46,753 nt of DNA from an uncultured Blautia sp. (lineage in GTDB: Bacteria; Bacillota; Clostridia; Lachnospirales; Lachnospiraceae). The stretch lies in contig CATXEA010000025.1 in the NCBI GenBank assembly GCA_958367245.1, positions 1 to 46,753 on the forward strand, in the 5' to 3' direction. The stretch's first letter is position 1. Each line of letters starts with the position of its first letter. Shown piece by piece: positions 42,264 to 46,753 of this stretch. The translations under genes were made by a program, and so were the position numbers. The notes under the pieces were generated by a model that worked only from the letters and a program-made list of their open reading frames with translations, was not told the origin of the DNA and ran no database searches.

Positions 42264-44804
42264 ATGGAAGATAATATTTTTGACAAAGTCCACGAGGTGG
42301 ATTTGGAAAAGACCATGAAGGAATCTTACATTGACTATGCCATGAGCGTTATTGCGTCCAGGGCGCTGCCAGATGTAAGAGATGGTCTGAAACCGGTACA
42401 GCGCCGTGTTCTGTATTCCATGATCGAGCTGAATAACGGGCCTGACAAGCCGCATCGTAAATGTGCGCGTATTGTCGGTGATACAATGGGTAAATACCAT
42501 CCGCATGGAGACAGCTCTATCTATGGCGCGCTGGTTAATATGGCGCAGGAATGGTCTACCAGATATCCTCTCGTAGACGGCCACGGAAACTTCGGTTCTG
42601 TGGATGGTGACGGCGCGGCTGCCATGCGATATACAGAGGCTCGTCTGAGTAAGATTTCTATGGAAATGCTCGCTGATATCAATAAAGATACTGTAGATTT
42701 CACACCTAACTTTGATGAAACCGAGCGGGAGCCGTCTGTGCTTCCGGCACGTTATCCGAATCTTCTGGTGAACGGAACCTCAGGTATTGCAGTAGGTATG
42801 GCTACGAATATTCCGCCTCACAATCTTCGTGAGGTTATTTCTGCTGTCGTAAAAATTATCGACAACATTATAGAAGAAGACCGTGATACAGATATGGAAG
42901 AGCTTCTTGAAATTGTAAAAGGGCCGGATTTCCCGACAGGAGCGACGATTCTTGGAAAAAGAGGGATTGAGGAAGCCTACCGAACCGGAAGGGGAAAAAT
43001 CCGTGTACGTGCGGTGACAAATATAGAGACACTGCCTAACGGCAAGTCCAGAATCATTGTCACAGAGCTTCCGTATCTGGTAAACAAGGCCCGTCTTATT
43101 GCAAAGATTGCCGAGCTGGTAAGAGATAAAAAGATTGACGGAATCACGGATTTAAACGACCATTCAAGCCGTGAGGGAATGCGTATCTGTATTGACCTTC
43201 GTAAAGATGCCAATGCAAATGTCATTCTCAATCAGCTTTATAAGCATACACAGCTTCAGGATACTTTTGGCGTAATTATGCTTTCCCTTGTTCCGCGTAA
43301 CGGAAGTCTGGAGCCGAAGGTTCTGAATCTGAAGGAAATGCTGGAATACTATCTGGCACATCAGGAAGAAGTTGTAACAAGAAGAACGAAATACGATCTG
43401 AATAAGGCGAGAGAACGCGCGCATATTTTGGAAGGTCTGTTAAAGGCGCTGGATAATATTGACGAAGTTATCCGGATTATCCGTGCTGCCCAGAATGTAC
43501 AGACTGCGAAACAGAATTTGATTGAGCGTTTCGAACTGACAGAGGTACAGGCGCAGGCTATCGTAGATATGCGTCTTCGTGCTCTGACAGGTTTGGAAAG
43601 AGAGAAGCTGGAAGCGGAATATGCAGAATTAATGGAAAAAATCCGTAAATATGAAGCGATTCTTGCTGACAGGAATTTACTTCTGCGTGTAATTCGCGAA
43701 GAGATTCTCGGAATTTCCGAAAAATACGGAGATGACAGAAGAACTTCCATTGGCTACGATGTATATGATATTTCAACAGAAGACCTGATTCCGAATGAAA
43801 ACACAGTGATTACAATGACGAAGCTTGGCTATATCAAGAGAATGACTGTGGATAATTTCAGAAGCCAGAACCGTGGCGGACGTGGAATTAAGGGTATGCA
43901 GACAATAGAGGATGATTACATTGAAGAACTCCTCATGACGACGACGCACCATTATCTGATGTTCTTTACGAATACAGGGCGTGTATACAGGCTGAAAGTC
44001 TACGAGATTCCGGAAGCAAGCCGTACAGCAAGAGGAACTGCAATCGTGAATCTTTTGCAGCTTATGCCGGATGAACGTATTACAGCGGTAATTCCAATCA
44101 ACCAGTTTGAAGAAGGCAGTTATCTTATGATGGCAACTAAGAAGGGACTTGTGAAAAAGACCCCGATTCTGGAATATGCCAATGTTCGTAAAACAGGGCT
44201 TGCCGCTATTTCACTTCGCGACGATGACGAGCTTATTGAAGTTAAATCGACCAATGATAAGAAAGATATTATCCTTGTGACGAAATATGGTCAGTGTATT
44301 CGTTTTAACGAGACAGATGTAAGAAGTACAGGGCGTGTTTCTATGGGTGTACGCGGAATGAATCTTGCAGATGATGATGAAGTTGTGGCAATGCAGCTCA
44401 ATTCACAGGGAGACTGTCTTCTGATCGTCTCTGCCAACGGTATGGGTAAACGTACCTCTATTGGTGAGTTCACCTGTCAGAATCGTGGCGGAAAAGGTGT
44501 TAAATGTTACAAGATTACTGAAAAAACAGGCTGTGTTGTAGGCGCAAAGGCTGTCAACGAAGATAATGAAGTTATGATGATCACAACAGAAGGTATCATT
44601 ATCCGTCTGCAGTGCTCCGATATTACAACGCTTGGAAGAATTACTTCAGGTGTGAAGCTTATTAATCTGGATGACGGCGTAACTGTGGCAAGCCTTGCCA
44701 AAGTAAGAGAGAAAAAAGAAGACAAGGCAGCAGGTGAAAACACAGAAGAAACTGAAACAACCGCAGAAGAGGAAGAAGTAAAAGGGGAAACTGAGCAGCC
44801 ATGA
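42264..44804 (+). CDS. gyrA: DNA gyrase subunit A
   Basis: 846-aa breakage-rejoining subunit. The catalytic Tyr is Y123 in AMRYTEARL. The quinolone-determining region reads HPHGDSSIYGALVNMAQ, with S84 and Gly88 at the E. coli Ser83 and Asp87 positions. The C-terminal beta-pinwheel has the GyrA box QNRGGRGIKG (about 537-546). A disordered acidic tail rich in Glu and Thr follows about 820. The stop overlaps the start of the lipoprotein gene (CCATGATG). It acts with GyrB on supercoiling ahead of the fork. Confidence 0.98.
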   Translation: MEDNIFDKVHEVDLEKTMKESYIDYAMSVIASRALPDVRDGLKPVQRRVLYSMIELNNGPDKPHRKCARIVGDTMGKYHPHGDSSIYGALVNMAQEWSTRYPLVDGHGNFGSVDGDGAAAMRYTEARLSKISMEMLADINKDTVDFTPNFDETEREPSVLPARYPNLLVNGTSGIAVGMATNIPPHNLREVISAVVKIIDNIIEEDRDTDMEELLEIVKGPDFPTGATILGKRGIEEAYRTGRGKIRVRAVTNIETLPNGKSRIIVTELPYLVNKARLIAKIAELVRDKKIDGITDLNDHSSREGMRICIDLRKDANANVILNQLYKHTQLQDTFGVIMLSLVPRNGSLEPKVLNLKEMLEYYLAHQEEVVTRRTKYDLNKARERAHILEGLLKALDNIDEVIRIIRAAQNVQTAKQNLIERFELTEVQAQAIVDMRLRALTGLEREKLEAEYAELMEKIRKYEAILADRNLLLRVIREEILGISEKYGDDRRTSIGYDVYDISTEDLIPNENTVITMTKLGYIKRMTVDNFRSQNRGGRGIKGMQTIEDDYIEELLMTTTHHYLMFFTNTGRVYRLKVYEIPEASRTARGTAIVNLLQLMPDERITAVIPINQFEEGSYLMMATKKGLVKKTPILEYANVRKTGLAAISLRDDDELIEVKSTNDKKDIILVTKYGQCIRFNETDVRSTGRVSMGVRGMNLADDDEVVAMQLNSQGDCLLIVSANGMGKRTSIGEFTCQNRGGKGVKCYKITEKTGCVVGAKAVNEDNEVMMITTEGIIIRLQCSDITTLGRITSGVKLINLDDGVTVASLAKVREKKEDKAAGENTEETETTAEEEEVKGETEQP

Positions 44805-45358
44805 TGAAATGGAAAAAATATGCAGCAGCATTTGTGGCGGCGTCTCTCATGCTGGGGATGACCGGCTGCGGCGTCAGCCACAAATCCCCGGAGAGTGTGA
44901 CGGAATCTTTGATAGAGGCATATGTAGACGGAAAAGAAAAGAGAGTCAAAGACTGCTATGGACAGAAGAAAGATACAGAAGCCAGTCTTCAGGCAGAAAT
45001 TGACGCGACAATTGCCTATTTCAAGGCGCACAATGTAAAAAAACTGGAAATCAGGGATTGTGATACGCTTTCCGAGAACAAGGACTATACCTATGTGTAT
45101 ATTACATATGACCTTGAACTGGAAAATGAACAGAAATATCCATGTGTGGGAACGTATATGGTAGGAAAGAAGGAAAAAGATTATAATATTCTTCCTCCTT
45201 CTAAGATTACAGATGATATGCGTACTCAGGCAGCATCCGATTATGTGAAATTTATGACTACGGATACTTATAAGCAGTATAATAAGGATTATGATACGTT
45301 TATCAAAAAAAATCCGGGATACGAAGATAAGATAGCCGGTAAACTTCTCACAAAATAA
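44801..45358 (+). CDS. Predicted lipoprotein
   Basis: 185 aa. The signal peptide ends in a lipobox LGMTGC with the acylated Cys at C23, so it is anchored on the outer face of the membrane. The mature part (about 30-170) alternates helix and strand and resembles NTF2-like or DUF4878-like domains (SVTESLIEAYVDGKEKRVKD at about 32-51), but the match is not certain. The start at 44801 overlaps the gyrA stop; ATG 44804 is an alternative. It is probably co-transcribed with gyrA. Function unknown. Confidence 0.82.
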   Translation: MMKWKKYAAAFVAASLMLGMTGCGVSHKSPESVTESLIEAYVDGKEKRVKDCYGQKKDTEASLQAEIDATIAYFKAHNVKKLEIRDCDTLSENKDYTYVYITYDLELENEQKYPCVGTYMVGKKEKDYNILPPSKITDDMRTQAASDYVKFMTTDTYKQYNKDYDTFIKKNPGYEDKIAGKLLTK

Positions 45359-45378
45359 GCTGCGGCGCGGGGGATAAG

Positions 45379-46089
45379 ATGAAAAGAATTTTATTAATGG
45401 TATTTAGAAATCTGCTTTTTGTTCCCTATGGCTGGATTAAACTGAACTGGTATGCCAGCCATGTGGAGAATTATACAGAAGAGCAGAGATGGAAGCTTAT
45501 CAAATATATTGACAGAAGAGCCATAAAGGGAGGAAATATCCATATTGATGCTCATGGAGTAGAAAATATACCGAAGGAGAACGGCTTTATGTTCTACCCG
45601 AATCATCAGGGATTGTTTGATGTACTCGCAATTGCACATGTATGTCCTGTACCTTTTTCAGTTGTGGCAAAGAAGGAAGTAGAGACTGTACCTTTTCTGA
45701 AACAGGTATTTGCCTGTATGAAAGCGTTCTGTATTGACCGTGACGATCTGAAACAGTCTATGGAAGTAATCGTTAATGTGATTAAAGAAGTAAAGGCAGG
45801 ACGCAACTACCTGATATTTCCGGAGGGAACCAGAAGCAAACAGGGAAACAAGCCGCAGGAGTTCAAAGGCGGAAGCTTTAAGGTGGCGACAAAGACAAAA
45901 TGTCCGATCGTACCTGTTGCTCTGATAGATTCGTTTAAGGCGTTTGATACCGGTTCTATTGATAAGCTGGTCGTTCAGGTGCATTTTCTGGAGCCGATGT
46001 TGTATGAAGAATATAAGGATATGAAGACTACAGAGATAGCGGCAGAAGTAAAAAGACGCATTGAAGCGACCATTCAAAAAAATATTTAA
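45379..46089 (+). CDS. 1-acyl-sn-glycerol-3-phosphate acyltransferase (PlsC family)
   Basis: 236-aa membrane-associated acyltransferase of phospholipid synthesis. Motif 1 is HQGLFD (H76-D81, HxxxxD), and motif 3 is FPEGTRSKQG (about 149-158). Residues 5-20 are hydrophobic and anchor the protein. It uses acyl-ACP or acyl-CoA to make phosphatidic acid. ATG 45379 is preceded by GGGGGATAAG. It ends the gyrB-gyrA-lipoprotein-PlsC group, followed by a terminator that also holds part of the next promoter. Confidence 0.9.
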   Translation: MKRILLMVFRNLLFVPYGWIKLNWYASHVENYTEEQRWKLIKYIDRRAIKGGNIHIDAHGVENIPKENGFMFYPNHQGLFDVLAIAHVCPVPFSVVAKKEVETVPFLKQVFACMKAFCIDRDDLKQSMEVIVNVIKEVKAGRNYLIFPEGTRSKQGNKPQEFKGGSFKVATKTKCPIVPVALIDSFKAFDTGSIDKLVVQVHFLEPMLYEEYKDMKTTEIAAEVKRRIEATIQKNI

Positions 46090-46097
46090 AAAAAATG

Positions 46098-46127
46098 AAA
46101 AAACCTGTTGACAAGACAGGTTTTTTT
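46098..46127 (+). terminator. Terminator of the plsC gene
   Basis: 11-bp stem AAAAAACCTGT/ACAGGTTTTTT (46098-46108 with 46116-46126) with a 7-nt loop and T run. Its loop contains the -35 hexamer of the next promoter. Confidence 0.9.
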
Positions 46128-46136
46128 GTATATAAT
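46108..46136 (+). promoter_or_regulatory. Promoter of the tRNA-Ser/rRNA region
   Basis: TTGACA (46108-46113) and TATAAT (46131-46136) with exactly 17 bp between, a perfect sigma-A consensus. It lies inside and just after the plsC terminator, and would start RNA at about 46143, 57 nt before the tRNA. Confidence 0.85.
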
Positions 46137-46199
46137 CGGTAATGCGCTTCGAGTTAGAAGCACACTTCAAATTGAATAAAAAATTTCAGTTCGGAGTCT

Positions 46200-46287
46200 G
46201 GAGAAGTACTCAAGAGGCCGAAGAGGTGCCCCTGCTAAGGGTATAGGTCGCTAACGCGGCGCGAGGGTTCAAATCCCTCCTTCTCCG
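46200..46287 (+). tRNA. tRNA-Ser (anticodon GCT)
   Basis: The acceptor stem GGAGAAG (46200-46206) pairs with CTTCTCC (46280-46286), with discriminator G46287. The anticodon loop CTGCTAA carries GCT, reading AGC and AGU. A long variable arm, typical of tRNA-Ser, follows. The T-arm has GGTTCAAATCC. The 3-prime CCA is not encoded (GTTT follows). Confidence 0.93.
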
Positions 46288-46336
46288 TTTTCATTTTTTT
46301 GAAATGCGAAAGCGAAATAAAAAATGAAAAAAGGTG

Positions 46337-46365
46337 TTGACAAACAGCAAAAGACATGATAAGAT
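46337..46365 (+). promoter_or_regulatory. rRNA operon promoter P1
   Basis: TTGACA (46337-46342) and TAAGAT (46360-46365) with a 17-bp spacer, preceded by an A-rich stretch suitable as an UP element. Confidence 0.8.
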
Positions 46366-46434
46366 GTCAGAGTTGCTGAAAACAACAACACAAAATGCTT
46401 CAAAAAACATTTTGAAAAAAGTTGAAAAAAGTAC

Positions 46435-46463
46435 TTGACAAGATGAAAACGAAGTGTTAAAAT
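46435..46463 (+). promoter_or_regulatory. rRNA operon promoter P2
   Basis: TTGACA (46435-46440) and TAAAAT (46458-46463) with a 17-bp spacer. P1 and P2 lie 98 bp apart, the tandem arrangement common for rRNA operons. Confidence 0.85.
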
Positions 46464-46469
46464 AAACAA

Positions 46470-46704
46470 GCTGTCGCAAGACAGACAACCTTGATAACTA
46501 AACAGTGAAACACATACGATTCTCGAAAATTCTTTACATTATTTCATTTTTATAAAATGAACGGTTTTCGAACCAAACAGTAAAAACGCGAGAGATAACT
46601 AAGCTAGTTGGTTGTCTTGAGCAAATCAAACACCTCTTGAGCCGTTGGCTCATTCGGTGATGAGCAATTGAGCTGATGCGAGCATCGCTGAATTGCATAC
46701 ACAC
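46470..46704 (+). other. Structured rRNA leader (16S precursor)
   Basis: The leader begins with CTGTC-GCAA-GACAG (46471-46484). A long-range repeat AGACAACC/GGTTGTCT (46483-46490 with 46610-46617) may close a domain. Further hairpins are GGTT/AACC (46563-46574), GAGCC/GGCTC (46639-46651) and GATGC/GCATC inside GCAATT/AATTGC (about 46664-46697). The last ones probably form the processing stem of pre-16S RNA. TTGATAACTAAACAG at about 46491 may contribute to antitermination; this is inferred. Confidence 0.6.

Positions 46705-46753
<49 letters not shown>

Overview
The window is the replication-origin region of a low-GC Gram-positive chromosome, most likely a Lachnospiraceae (Clostridia) gut anaerobe. 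Support comes from the block rpmH-rnpA-yidD-yidC-jag-mnmE-mnmG-rsmG running left on the minus strand, dnaA-dnaN-rlbA(yaaA)-recF running right on the plus strand, DnaA boxes on both sides of dnaA, strong AAGGAGG-type ribosome binding sites, a SAM-I riboswitch before metK, and several proteins of a Lachnospiraceae type. The family call is inference, because only about 49 bases of 16S rRNA are present.

Layout. 1-4.4 kb is an accessory, AT-rich stretch: an alpha/beta hydrolase, a Nudix hydrolase, a CPBP membrane protease, a probable gene remnant and a 165-bp palindromic MITE-like element. 4.5-9.5 kb (minus) is a four-gene ABC system (ATPase, ABC-2 permease, GldG-like protein, DUF4340 protein). 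9.7-17.0 kb (minus) is the conserved left arm of oriC. 17.04-17.64 kb and 19.0-19.3 kb carry the two DnaA-box clusters. 17.6-21.7 kb (plus) is dnaA-dnaN-rlbA-recF. 21.8-25.1 kb has a large TPR/acidic-linker/AAA-like protein and ksgA. 25.1-25.8 kb is an unusual intergenic region with a possible 49-aa peptide gene, and a promoter with three 11-nt direct repeats driving a short structured, terminated RNA. 25.8-32.5 kb has an S1-domain protein, a CBS/DRTGG pyrophosphatase, a flavin reductase-like protein, a shikimate kinase-like protein, murA and SAM-riboswitch-metK. 32.7-34.6 kb is a two-component system. 34.6-40.2 kb matches the B. subtilis yaaO-tmk-holB-yaaT-yabB-rsmI region, with a guanylate kinase-like gene in the tmk position. 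40.3-46.1 kb is gyrB-gyrA, a lipoprotein and a PlsC-type acyltransferase. The window ends in tRNA-Ser(GCT), two tandem rRNA promoters, a structured leader and the first bases of 16S rRNA.

From 4.5 kb rightwards every supported protein gene is transcribed away from oriC, as expected for highly expressed genes co-oriented with replication. The only exceptions are the two plus-strand accessory genes before 2.9 kb. The core genes cover replication initiation, the sliding clamp, recombination, topoisomerase II, ribosome and tRNA modification, membrane-protein insertion, cell-wall precursor synthesis and SAM synthesis.

The points most worth following up are the OmpR/PhoB-like repeat promoter and its candidate small RNA (25.54-25.72 kb), the undescribed TPR-AAA protein behind recF, a terminator-like hairpin in the dnaA leader, and terminal sequences of the MITE found alone at two other sites.
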